Origin: Mycolicibacter arupensis | GTDB taxonomy: Bacteria; Actinomycetota; Actinomycetes; Mycobacteriales; Mycobacteriaceae | Direction of reading: 5' to 3' | Assembly: GCF_002086515.1 (NCBI RefSeq) | Contig: NZ_MVHH01000038.1 | Span: forward strand, 1 to 39,705 | Length of the DNA: 39,705 bases | Shown: positions 29,080 through 36,329 of the stretch, piece by piece | Layout: every line of letters starts with the position of its first letter | Numbering within the stretch: the stretch's first letter is position 1 | Translations under genes and position numbers: made by a program | The notes under the pieces: generated by a model | Told to the model about the DNA's origin: nothing | Databases searched by the model: none | Seen by the model: only the letters and a program-made list of their open reading frames with translations

Positions 29080-30149
29080 CAGTTGAGCTCCCCGATCAGC
29101 TGCAGGGTGTCGTGGTCGCGGATCGCCTGGGCGCCGCGGGCCAGCATCGTCAGCACCATGGTGTCGCCGCGCTCGGTGACGGCTGCGTAGGCAAAACCCA
29201 GCGCGGTCAGCAGCGGGGCCTGCAGCATGCCAAGCCGGTAGTCAGACCAGCACTGCGCGAAGGAATAGCCCGCAACCCCGTGCGCGATCAGGGCCGCGTG
29301 ATAAGCCGCCACCAGGTCGCGTTCGTGTTCGCGTCGGCACCCGGGCAGCAGGCTGGTCGCCAGGAAGTAGGCCAGGTCTCGGGCCGGCAGCCCGACCGAC
29401 AGGGTTTGCCAGTCGACGACGGTGACGGCTCCGGTCGTCGGATCGAACAGCAGGTTGTCGCATCGAAAATCGCCGTGCAACAAGCAGTAGCGTTCCTGCG
29501 CGGTCAGCAGCCACGGTTCGACGACGTCGCCGACGGACTGCAACGTGTCGCGGTCCGCTGGGTCCAGCCTCGACCCGAGCCGCTGCACGGTGATGTCGAG
29601 CGCCGAACGCGCGATCTGCCCCATGCCCGCGGCAAAGCCCGCATCTGCCATCGGCATGGTGGCCGCGGGAAAGTCCAGCCACGCCGGATCGCACCAGCGC
29701 GGCCCGTGCAGTCCGGCCAATGCCTGCACCGCCACACGGGCGGCGGCACGCTCGCAGCCGGCCATCTGGTCGCCCTGGACCGCCGGGGCCTGGTCGGCCA
29801 TGACCAGGACGAAGTCGGCCCCGCCGTTGGCGATGGCGCAGTGGTACACCGTGGGCAGCGGCACGGCGACGGTGTTCGCGACGTGTTGGTAGAAGGCGTG
29901 CTCGGCGGCGTAACCCAACGCAACGCGCTGGCGTACCTCGGGATCCTGCGATGACAGTTTGACGACGACGGTGGCGGGCGCGTCGAGGGCTGGATCGTCA
30001 TAACGGAGCGCCACCCGATACGTCGCACCGGTCTGGCCGGTTCCGACCGGGATCACGTCGGCGGCGGCCACCGGGCGCGCCAGCACCGCGGACAGCCACG
30101 ACGCCGTGACGTCGCCGGGGCCGGCGGGCACGGGCAGCGGGGTGTTCAC
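29079..30149 (-). CDS. Phosphotransferase family protein (APH/ecdysteroid kinase-like)
   Basis: A 356-residue small-molecule kinase of the APH/ChoK fold. The catalytic loop is LLHGDFRCDNLLFD near residue 240 and the metal-binding DWQTL near 265. The N-lobe lysine is in ATVVVKLSS near 66. The substrate is a small hydroxylated or amino compound and cannot be named. The GTG at 30149 is preferred. A TTG at 30203 would lie inside the near-palindromic operator and add residues with no family similarity. It is the first gene of the operon phosphotransferase-LLM-TetR-SCO6745, and divergent from the amidohydrolase. Confidence 0.86.
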   Translation of the reverse strand: MNTPLPVPAGPGDVTASWLSAVLARPVAAADVIPVGTGQTGATYRVALRYDDPALDAPATVVVKLSSQDPEVRQRVALGYAAEHAFYQHVANTVAVPLPTVYHCAIANGGADFVLVMADQAPAVQGDQMAGCERAAARVAVQALAGLHGPRWCDPAWLDFPAATMPMADAGFAAGMGQIARSALDITVQRLGSRLDPADRDTLQSVGDVVEPWLLTAQERYCLLHGDFRCDNLLFDPTTGAVTVVDWQTLSVGLPARDLAYFLATSLLPGCRREHERDLVAAYHAALIAHGVAGYSFAQCWSDYRLGMLQAPLLTALGFAYAAVTERGDTMVLTMLARGAQAIRDHDTLQLIGELN

Positions 30150-30195
30150 GCTGGCCTGGCAGTGCCGCAGTGGTGCATGAGCCCTCCCCGGTTCT

Positions 30196-30220
30196 GATAC
30201 CAATTTTGATAATGAGTATC
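30196..30220. promoter_or_regulatory. Candidate TetR operator, 25-bp near-palindrome
   Basis: GATAC at 30196-30200 and GTATC at 30216-30220 frame an odd-length near-palindrome centred on 30208, with ATT (30203-30205) mirrored by AAT (30211-30213). Nine of twelve arm positions match. It sits in the divergent region between the phosphotransferase operon and the amidohydrolase gene, in the AT-richest stretch nearby, so the operon promoter probably overlaps it. Confidence 0.6.
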
Positions 30221-30260
30221 TAAATAGACGGGCGGGGTGTCAACGGCTTCCCTGGGCGCA

Positions 30261-30302
30261 CGCATCGGCGCGGATACCCGCGCAACGGGATGCGCCGATG
30301 CG
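30261..30302. promoter_or_regulatory. 11-bp inverted repeat upstream of the amidohydrolase
   Basis: CGCATCGGCGC (30261-30271) and GCGCCGATGCG (30292-30302) are perfect inverted repeats separated by 20 nt, ending 41 nt before the amidohydrolase ATG. It may be an operator or a leader hairpin. An inner CCCG/CGGG pair lies in the spacer. Confidence 0.45.
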
Positions 30303-30343
30303 ACACTGGGACGCGCACTGGCCCCCGACCAGAAGAGACAACG

Positions 30344-32164
30344 ATGTGTACCGCGTGCGAGTGGGCACCGCATTTCGCCAAGTACGGCACCGTGACAACT
30401 CGCCGCACCGTGTTGCGGGCCACCGCGGCGTTGGCGATCGCCGGCGTGACGGCCAGCGCATGCTCGATGCCAGATCCTGAGCCACTCGCCGGAGATTCAT
30501 CCCCCGCCGCCTCACCCGATCCGGCCGACTACGTATTCCACAATGGCCGGGTCTACACCGTGGTGGACGCCGCCCCGTGGGCGCAGGCCGTCGCCGTCAC
30601 CGGCAACACGATCAGCTACGTGGGCGACACGGCCGGCGCCATGGCGCTCGCCGGGCCCGACACCACGATGATCGACCTCGACGGCCAACTGCTGATGCCC
30701 GGCTTCGTCGAGGGACACATCCACCCGTTCCTCGGGGCGTTTCTGAGCCACGGCGTCGACCTCCAATTGCCCACCGGCGCAGAGGCACTCGCCGCGATAG
30801 CCGACTACGCGGCGGCGAATCCGGACGGGCCGGTTCGCGGCTTCGGTTGGCGCATAGACATGTTCGGCCCGAACGGCCCGAATCGGCAGGACCTCGACGC
30901 CATACTGCCCGACCGTCCAGGCTTCTTCTTCGCCATCGATGGCCACAGCCTGTGGACCAACAGCAGGGCCCTCGAACTTGCCGGCGTCAACCGTGACACC
31001 AAGGACCCGGTACCTGGATTCAGCTATTACGCCCGTGATGAAGCCGGCGATCCCACCGGATACATCCTTGAGACCGATGCCGTGCTGAGCCTGGTCAACG
31101 CCATCGAGCCGATTAACCCCGCGGGCATGATGCGGCTCCTCGAGGGCTGGCTTCCGCAGGCCTCCGAAGCCGGCATCACCTCGGTCTTCGATGCCGGCGT
31201 TCCCCCGCTCGGCGGCAAGCAGGCCAACATCCTGGCGATCTACACGCACCTGGACGCCCAGGGCCGGCTGCCGTTCCGCGTCGTCGCCTCCCTTCTGGTC
31301 AAATCCCCTCCGGTCGATGACGTCGTGCAGAATTTTCTCGCCCTGCGCGATCGGATCTCCTCGAAGCTGGTCAGCGTCAACGTCGTCAAGATGATCGGCG
31401 ACGGCACGCAGGGCGGCTACACGGCCTGGCTGATCGACCCCTATGCCGACAGACCGGACAGCACCGGCTCATCGCCGTTCACCGAAGACCAGTGGCGGCA
31501 GCTGATCTTCGACGTCGACGCGGCGGGTTTCGATGTGCACGTGCACGCGTGCGGCGAGCGCGCGGCTCGCACCGCGCTCGATGCGATCGGCGACGCGGTG
31601 GCCGCCAACCCGCAGCGCGATCGCCGGCACACCATCGCCCATCTGGTCTACGTGCAAGACCCCGACAGTCAGCGTTTCGGCGATCTGGATGTGATCGCCC
31701 AGTTCTCCGCCAACTGGATGTCCGCCGATCCCGACACCGTCACGAATATGGCGGCGCGCTATGGGCCACCGCGCCAAGACCTGCTGTATCGCATCCAGAA
31801 CGTTCTGAAGTCTGGCGGTCGGGTTTCGCTGGGTACCGACTGGCCCGCGGCCGGCTACTACTCCACATACAGACCGCTCGATTCGATCCAGATCGCCGCC
31901 ACCCGCCAGCTCGTGGGCGACCCGGAGGCCGCGGTGCTGGCACCGGCCGACCAGGTGCTGTCGGTGGCCGAGGCCGTGCACGCCAACACCATGGGTGCGG
32001 CCTATCAGATCCGGCTCGATGACACCGTCGGCTCGGTGGAAGTGGGCAAGCTGGCCGACCTGATCGTGCTGGACAAGAACATTCTGGAGATCGATCCGCA
32101 TGACATCCACACCGCCCGCGTCACTTTGACGATGATGAACGGGCGTATCCGCCACCGGGTGTAG
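30344..32164 (+). CDS. Tat-exported lipoprotein amidohydrolase (YtcJ-like, amidohydrolase 3)
   Basis: A 606-residue metal-dependent amidohydrolase. The twin-arginine signal (TTRRTVLRATAALAIAG) is followed by a lipobox ASAC near residue 40, so the enzyme should be folded in the cytoplasm and anchored outside. The barrel begins with ADYVFHNGRVYTV, has the metal-binding EGHIHPF near 125, an HVHACGE near 400, a THxIAHL-like His (HTIAHL) near 430, and the active-site Asp in SLGTDWPAA near 500. An N-terminal CxxC (CTAC) precedes the Tat motif, which is unusual. A GTG at 30392 would remove it. It is divergent from the TetR-linked operon and may share its control. Confidence 0.9.
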   Translation: MCTACEWAPHFAKYGTVTTRRTVLRATAALAIAGVTASACSMPDPEPLAGDSSPAASPDPADYVFHNGRVYTVVDAAPWAQAVAVTGNTISYVGDTAGAMALAGPDTTMIDLDGQLLMPGFVEGHIHPFLGAFLSHGVDLQLPTGAEALAAIADYAAANPDGPVRGFGWRIDMFGPNGPNRQDLDAILPDRPGFFFAIDGHSLWTNSRALELAGVNRDTKDPVPGFSYYARDEAGDPTGYILETDAVLSLVNAIEPINPAGMMRLLEGWLPQASEAGITSVFDAGVPPLGGKQANILAIYTHLDAQGRLPFRVVASLLVKSPPVDDVVQNFLALRDRISSKLVSVNVVKMIGDGTQGGYTAWLIDPYADRPDSTGSSPFTEDQWRQLIFDVDAAGFDVHVHACGERAARTALDAIGDAVAANPQRDRRHTIAHLVYVQDPDSQRFGDLDVIAQFSANWMSADPDTVTNMAARYGPPRQDLLYRIQNVLKSGGRVSLGTDWPAAGYYSTYRPLDSIQIAATRQLVGDPEAAVLAPADQVLSVAEAVHANTMGAAYQIRLDDTVGSVEVGKLADLIVLDKNILEIDPHDIHTARVTLTMMNGRIRHRV

Positions 32165-32288
32165 CTTCTGGCCGCTGGAGGCCTCTGGATACCGGATCGG
32201 TCGCAGGACCGTAACGGGCGGCAAACGGTTGTGTCTTGGTGTCATAAACTGCGGCTGAGAATTTGACCACCCGTGCTACTAATTCTTG

Positions 32289-33359
32289 GTGACCGACCTG
32301 CACCGATCGTCACCGATGCCGCCTGAGTGGAGCACTCCGGAGTCGGGTTCGCATCGGCAGTCGAATCCCTCAGGTGCCCACCGGAATCGAAGCGAAGCGG
32401 GCCGGCGCTCTCAACGGTACTACCCGATCTCGGAAATCCTGCACATCCCGGAACCGCCAGCGCCGCGCAAGCCCGCACCGGTCTCCGGCTGGCGCAGACT
32501 GGTCTACGCGGCCTCATTCCACGGCATCAATGCCGGCGAATCACGGCTCGAACAGCACTACCGTGTGTTGCGCGATCAGATCCGCCAGCACATGCACAGA
32601 CACTTGGTCATCGGTGTGGTCTCCGGCAAAGGCGGGGTGGGCAAGACCACGCTGACCGCCTGTATCGGCGGCATATTTCGGGAATGCCGCTCGGACAACG
32701 TGGTTGCGGTGGACGCCGCACCGGGCTTTGGGACGCTAGCCGACCGGATCGACACCAGCTCACCCGACGGCTACGCCGACATCATCGCCAAGACGGCCGT
32801 GGCGGGCTACACCGATATCCGGGAACACCTCGGCCACAACAGCATCGGCTTGGATGTGCTGTCCGGCAATCAGACCTCCGACCAGCCTCGACCACTCATG
32901 CCGTCGATGCTGACCGAGGCGCTGACCCGGCTGCGCCGCACGCACCAGATCGTGCTGATCGATACGTCGGACAATCTGGATCATCCGGTGATGAAAGCGG
33001 TGTTCAACTCCTGTGACGCCCTGATCTTCGTGTCCGGGCTTACCGGCGACAGCTCCATGCCCGTCGCCCGTTCCATTGATCTGCTGCGTTCCATGGCCTA
33101 CGACGACCTGTTGTCGCGGTCGATGGTCATTCTCAACAACAGCCGCAACCACACCAATCCGCACGTGCGCAGCTATCTCATCGATCTGTTCACCGAGGCC
33201 GAGATCCGGGCCGAATACATGCCCTACGATCCCTACCTCGCCAAAGGCGGCATCATCGACACCCAGAACGAGCTACGCCCGCAGAGCCGACTGCGGCTGT
33301 ACGAGATTGCGGCGACGCTGGCGGAACAACATGTCCGCAAATCCGCGCGGCTGAACTGA
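32289..33359 (+). CDS. MinD/ParA-like ATPase of the ESX-associated type
   Basis: A 356-residue P-loop ATPase. A 75-residue Pro/Arg-rich low-complexity N-terminus precedes SGWRRLVYAASFHGINAGES and the deviant Walker A motif SGKGGVGKTTL (near residue 115), which has the extra signature lysine. Walker A prime-like VVAVDAAP and IVLIDTSD (Walker B-like) follow. This N-terminal linker plus ATPase layout is seen in mycobacterial EspI-like proteins linked to type VII secretion, but no ESX gene is nearby. The GTG at 32289 (or TTG at 32286) is the likely start. It is the last host gene before the attachment site. Confidence 0.82.
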   Translation: MTDLHRSSPMPPEWSTPESGSHRQSNPSGAHRNRSEAGRRSQRYYPISEILHIPEPPAPRKPAPVSGWRRLVYAASFHGINAGESRLEQHYRVLRDQIRQHMHRHLVIGVVSGKGGVGKTTLTACIGGIFRECRSDNVVAVDAAPGFGTLADRIDTSSPDGYADIIAKTAVAGYTDIREHLGHNSIGLDVLSGNQTSDQPRPLMPSMLTEALTRLRRTHQIVLIDTSDNLDHPVMKAVFNSCDALIFVSGLTGDSSMPVARSIDLLRSMAYDDLLSRSMVILNNSRNHTNPHVRSYLIDLFTEAEIRAEYMPYDPYLAKGGIIDTQNELRPQSRLRLYEIAATLAEQHVRKSARLN

Positions 33360-33365
33360 ACTCTG

Positions 33366-33390
33366 TGGAGCTAAGGGGAATCGAACCCCC
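33366..33390 (-). other. Attachment core: 3' fragment of an alanine-type tRNA or tmRNA gene
   Basis: On the minus strand it reads GGGGG-TTCGATT-CCCCT (T arm), then TAGCTCC (3' acceptor strand) and A (discriminator). TAGCTCC pairs with a GGGGCTA-type 5' strand with the G3-U70 wobble of alanine tRNAs and tmRNA. No D arm, anticodon arm or 5' acceptor strand follows at the expected distance, so this is only the 3' end, as left at one side of a prophage. The intact gene should lie at the far right end of the prophage. Confidence 0.75.
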
Positions 33391-33406
33391 GTGAAACTGA
33401 GACAAA

Positions 33407-34147
33407 ATGCCCGCTGAACTGCGAAAACTAGCCGATGCTGTTACGCGGATCGACGTGGAGTTTCCTGGGGAAACCCCGTCAGATGTTGATGCCATCAACA
33501 CCAGATCGGGCCACCATGTGGCATACGGCCCGACTTTGCTGACGGGCGGACTTACCATCACCGACATGCTCGACGACGACGCGACGCAGGCAGCACTCGG
33601 TTCTGACCAGCAGCCAACCATCGACCTGGGCGCATCTTCGAGGCCGGAGGAATCCGGACTGGCTTACAGCGACCACACCAGCAGCATCCCCGTCGTGGAC
33701 TACGAGCCACCCCGCGGATTGCCTATATGGGTCGCCGCAGCGTTCTTGGTGATGGCGGCGCTCGCCGTCGCCGCCGCCACCTTCGTCCTTGGCCGGACAA
33801 CAGCTCCCGCATCGGCGCCGACGACGGCGAGCCATGCTCCGGAGGCTCCGAGCGTGCCGGCCGGCCCGCGCTCCCCAGCACCACCGCCTATGAGCCCGTC
33901 GACAACCGGGGTGCTCCCGCCGCCGATGGTCGAGCAGCTCCCCGCTCAGCCGCCAACCATCGTTACTGTGACAACCCGGGCGATTCCCCAGATCGCATGC
34001 GACAGCCTTCGGCGCTACCACACGATGACCATGGACGACGTCGCCATGATCATGGTCGAAGATATGGCGCTGGGCATCGGCTACAGCGAGGCCAAGGCTC
34101 GGGTCAGCCAGGAAGTCAGCACATCGTGCCCAGAGCTCGCCCGCTGA
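33407..34147 (+). CDS. Prophage membrane protein with a DUF732-like external C-terminus
   Basis: A 246-residue protein encoded right beside the attachment core. The N-terminal part (about 1-105) is hydrophilic and presumably cytoplasmic. One membrane span (LPIWVAAAFLVMAALAVAAA) lies near 106-128, then a Pro/Ala-rich linker (about 133-190). The C-terminal domain has two cysteines (IACDSL and STSCPEL), separated by a helical region with MDDVAMIMVEDMALG. The Cys spacing and residues match the second half of DUF732, also seen in the host gene at 25062. The ATG at 33407 lacks a clear ribosome-binding site. It may be expressed from the prophage; function unknown. Confidence 0.72.
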   Translation: MPAELRKLADAVTRIDVEFPGETPSDVDAINTRSGHHVAYGPTLLTGGLTITDMLDDDATQAALGSDQQPTIDLGASSRPEESGLAYSDHTSSIPVVDYEPPRGLPIWVAAAFLVMAALAVAAATFVLGRTTAPASAPTTASHAPEAPSVPAGPRSPAPPPMSPSTTGVLPPPMVEQLPAQPPTIVTVTTRAIPQIACDSLRRYHTMTMDDVAMIMVEDMALGIGYSEAKARVSQEVSTSCPELAR

Positions 34148-34176
34148 TACGCCGCACTCCAGTCCACGAAATGCGG

Positions 34177-34192
34177 TAATTTTCCGCCTGTG
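34177..34192 (+). promoter_or_regulatory. -10 element inside a GCGG/CCGC palindrome, before the four-span membrane protein
   Basis: TAATTT (34177-34182) lies 7 nt before the GTG at 34190. It is flanked by GCGG (34173-34176) and CCGC (34184-34187), so the -10 element sits inside an inverted repeat that a regulator could bind. Confidence 0.45.
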
Positions 34193-34744
34193 AAGAATCC
34201 GCTTCCGCTAGCTCTAACCGCGCTCGGGGCTCTGGCCATGGCGATAGCCACCTTCCTCCCGGCTTACGAATCCCGTCGGTTCCTCCGCATCGAAGGCAAC
34301 ACGCTCGTTCAGTCCGCCGACGGCTGGGTTCTGATCGCACTGGCCGTAGGCATCATCGTGTGCGCCTACAAAGCCGACAGCGGCGACAAGAACAATCGGC
34401 TCGCCGCCCGAATACTGCCGCTGCTCGGCGCAGGCTGGCTGCTGCTCATTTGGGCTAATAAGGATGCTCGCACCTTGTACCCCACCGGGCCAGAGGGTGA
34501 AATGATCAAGGACGCTCCCGGCGAAGTAGGCAGCCTAGGAATCGGCTTCTACCTAGCAGCCGTCGGCGTAGGCCTGGCTGCGACCGGAACGCGACTGCTA
34601 TGGAACGCGACTAAACCCCCACGCGATGACTTCGACGACTTCGATGACGAGGATGCGGACGAAGACGAGCCAACTCCCCGCAGGGCATCTGGCGATCTGA
34701 CCCCCAGGAACAAGGCGACCAGGAAAGCCGACGACGACGAGTAA
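34190..34744 (+). CDS. Prophage four-span membrane protein with acidic cytoplasmic tail
   Basis: A 184-residue protein with four predicted membrane spans (about 7-27, 45-62, 73-91, 114-137), then an acidic tail (DDFDDFDDEDADEDE) and a basic end (RNKATRKADDDE). No enzymatic motif is visible. Rightward transcription, opposite to the lysis operon, and a leaderless promoter suggest expression from the prophage. Small membrane proteins at this position in temperate phages often serve superinfection exclusion. That role is inference from position and topology. A strong terminator follows. Confidence 0.75.
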   Translation: MKNPLPLALTALGALAMAIATFLPAYESRRFLRIEGNTLVQSADGWVLIALAVGIIVCAYKADSGDKNNRLAARILPLLGAGWLLLIWANKDARTLYPTGPEGEMIKDAPGEVGSLGIGFYLAAVGVGLAATGTRLLWNATKPPRDDFDDFDDEDADEDEPTPRRASGDLTPRNKATRKADDDE

Positions 34745-34791
34745 CGTCCTGGAACGATGAGGGTCAAAGTTGAGCTCTCATCGACCAACAG

Positions 34792-34830
34792 CGAACGCGC
34801 CCCCGACCGTCACGGTCGGGGGCGCGTTCG
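34792..34830. terminator. Strong hairpin terminator between prophage genes
   Basis: A perfect 19-bp inverted repeat, 34792-34810 and 34812-34830, centred on 34811, GC-rich at the stem (GCGCCCCCGACCGT). It separates the rightward membrane-protein gene from the leftward late operon, and the stop codon of the last late gene lies in it, so it can serve both directions. Confidence 0.85.
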
Positions 34831-35034
34831 TGTGGTGAGTCTGCGCAGCGGGTCACCGCGGGCTGGCCACCATCCAAGTAGGTGCGCGGCGAGGTAGATG
34901 ATGACGCCGCGGGTCAGCCACGGCTGGCGGCGGTGGTATCGGTCGGCCGCCGCGGACAGGGTTTCGCGGCTGCAGAGGTCCCACGCGGTGACGCCGGCAC
35001 CGAGGGTGAGCCAGGCCCGGTCAGCTGGACGCAT
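34810..35034 (-). CDS. Small conserved mycobacteriophage protein
   Basis: A 74-residue protein (MRPADRAWLTLGAGVTAWDL...) with a central hydrophobic stretch (TRGVIIYLAAHLLGWWP) that is a probable single membrane span, and a basic C-terminus. It looks like the short protein at the end of many mycobacteriophage lysis regions; function unknown. The ATG at 35034 (or GTG at 35037) lies inside the end of the upstream gene. Its stop lies in the terminator stem. Confidence 0.65.
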   Translation of the reverse strand: MRPADRAWLTLGAGVTAWDLCSRETLSAAADRYHRRQPWLTRGVIIYLAAHLLGWWPARGDPLRRLTTRTRPRP

Positions 35035-35587
35035 CACGTGCTGCCTGTGCCCGGCCGGCGTGCCACTGCCGCGCGAACTCCAGCAGGGAGACGTGCTGCG
35101 GGACTTCGCGGACGATGACGTCCCGGTCGGCGCTGGACTGCCACGCGATGTCTGCTGTCCGGTGCCAGTCGACGTCGTAATCCAGGTAGGCGTCGGTGAG
35201 CTCGCGTCGGTTCATCTCTCGATCGAGCGACCCGGACAGGCCCTCGACCTGGCGCAGGAGATCTTGGGTGTAGGCGTCAGAGTCGCGCAGCCTGCGCAGC
35301 CACGCGATCTCGCGGGCCTGTTCCTCGATGGTGGTGCCGCGGCGGTCGCACTCTGCAGTCAGGTCGGCGACCTGCTTGGTCAGTGCGCCCTCGCGCGCGG
35401 CCTTGGCCATGCGAGACTCGCGGGCAGCTGTCCACCGGCGCCCGATCGGGCCCAAGGCCTTTGCGACGGGAGCGAACTGCTCAGCGGCCATCCGGAGTGC
35501 GGCGTATCCGCCGCCGCCGAATGCGAGCGGGAGCAGTAGGCTCGGCGGCCAGCTCAGGTGGTCGACGAGGTGGGGCAATTCATCCAC
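35021..35587 (-). CDS. Prophage membrane-anchored coiled-coil protein of the lysis region
   Basis: A 188-residue protein. An N-terminal hydrophobic segment (SWPPSLLLPLAFGGGGYAAL, about 12-31) is followed by a basic region and a heptad-rich coiled coil (about 60-130; LTKQVADLTAECDRRGTTIEEQ). One membrane span plus a coiled coil resembles spanin or lysis-regulator topology, but no spanin motif is seen. The GTG at 35587 overlaps the upstream holin-like gene by 8 bp. Function not assigned. Confidence 0.65.
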   Translation of the reverse strand: MDELPHLVDHLSWPPSLLLPLAFGGGGYAALRMAAEQFAPVAKALGPIGRRWTAARESRMAKAAREGALTKQVADLTAECDRRGTTIEEQAREIAWLRRLRDSDAYTQDLLRQVEGLSGSLDREMNRRELTDAYLDYDVDWHRTADIAWQSSADRDVIVREVPQHVSLLEFARQWHAGRAQAARDASS

Positions 35588-36011
35588 GTGCAGCGTCCCA
35601 GCGCAGCCACGCCATCACGGTGAGCACCACGTTGAGGACGGCCTGGCCGAGGACGTAGAGGGTACCGACGCGCAGTTCATCACCGGCAATGTTGTGGAGG
35701 AAGGTGACGAACTCGCCGACTCCGATCGCCAAGAACACTCCGGCCAGCAGCGCGTGGCCGAGGATGGTCAGCGGCCAGCGGTGAACGAGGTAACCACCGA
35801 CTGCGAGGCTGACGCAGAAGAGCAGCAGGGCACCCCATACGTGGATAGGCAGCGCGGATTCGGTGAACGACAGAGCGGCCTCGTCTTGTGGGAGTACGAG
35901 GTAGTCGGTGCCGTTGATCATCGCGCAGGCAAGGGACGTCACGGCGAGGGTCAGGACGACACGCGGGCCGATCGCGGCGTAAGGCGGCCACAGCGATGTC
36001 AGCGTGGTCAC
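35580..36011 (-). CDS. Prophage four-span membrane protein, holin-like
   Basis: A 143-residue protein with four membrane spans (about 14-31, 55-76, 79-101, 112-133) and short loops, as in many mycobacteriophage second holins. The GTG at 36011 overlaps the stop of the r1t-type holin gene (GTGA). A longer frame upstream is the antisense of that holin and unlike the family. Probably works with the neighbouring holin in timing lysis. Confidence 0.7.
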   Translation of the reverse strand: MTTLTSLWPPYAAIGPRVVLTLAVTSLACAMINGTDYLVLPQDEAALSFTESALPIHVWGALLLFCVSLAVGGYLVHRWPLTILGHALLAGVFLAIGVGEFVTFLHNIAGDELRVGTLYVLGQAVLNVVLTVMAWLRWDAARG

Positions 36012-36328
36012 GCTCCCAGCTCGTTTCCATCGTCGGGCTTGGCATGTCGACCCGTCGACAGCGTCGCCAGCGCTTCCCGCGTGGTGACGTCGCCGGGGAC
36101 GGCATCGCGGATGCCGGCGCCGCCGATGAGACCGAACAGGACGATGAGGCCAGACAGGAGGGCCGTGGACAGGGTTCCGTACCACGGAACGTCGTGCAGG
36201 CTCCCCGCCTGAGTGTTCGCGAGGACACTGCTGGCCGTGGCCGCCGCGGTGCTCACGGAGATGGCGAAGGAACGCTTCCAGAATCGCAGGGTGTACAGCT
36301 CGGCCTCGGATTCGGATTCGGTGCTCAT
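36008..36328 (-). CDS. Phage holin, r1t-like type
   Basis: A 106-residue protein. LRFWKRSFAISVSTAAATAS near residues 14-33 and PWYGTLSTALLSGLIVLFGLIG near 47-69 match the layout of r1t-type holins (FWK near the start, then two membrane helices). The C-terminus is hydrophilic. It would form membrane lesions that release LysA. The ATG follows AAAGGA about 10 nt upstream, within a small hairpin. It is first of the four overlapping genes after a 200-bp gap from LysB. Confidence 0.72.
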   Translation of the reverse strand: MSTESESEAELYTLRFWKRSFAISVSTAAATASSVLANTQAGSLHDVPWYGTLSTALLSGLIVLFGLIGGAGIRDAVPGDVTTREALATLSTGRHAKPDDGNELGA

Positions 36329-36329
36329 C

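Noticed and set aside
33360..33440. A complete tRNA gene at the host-prophage border
   Set aside because: Only the T arm and 3' acceptor strand are present. The sequence at the expected distance does not form D or anticodon arms or a matching 5' acceptor strand.
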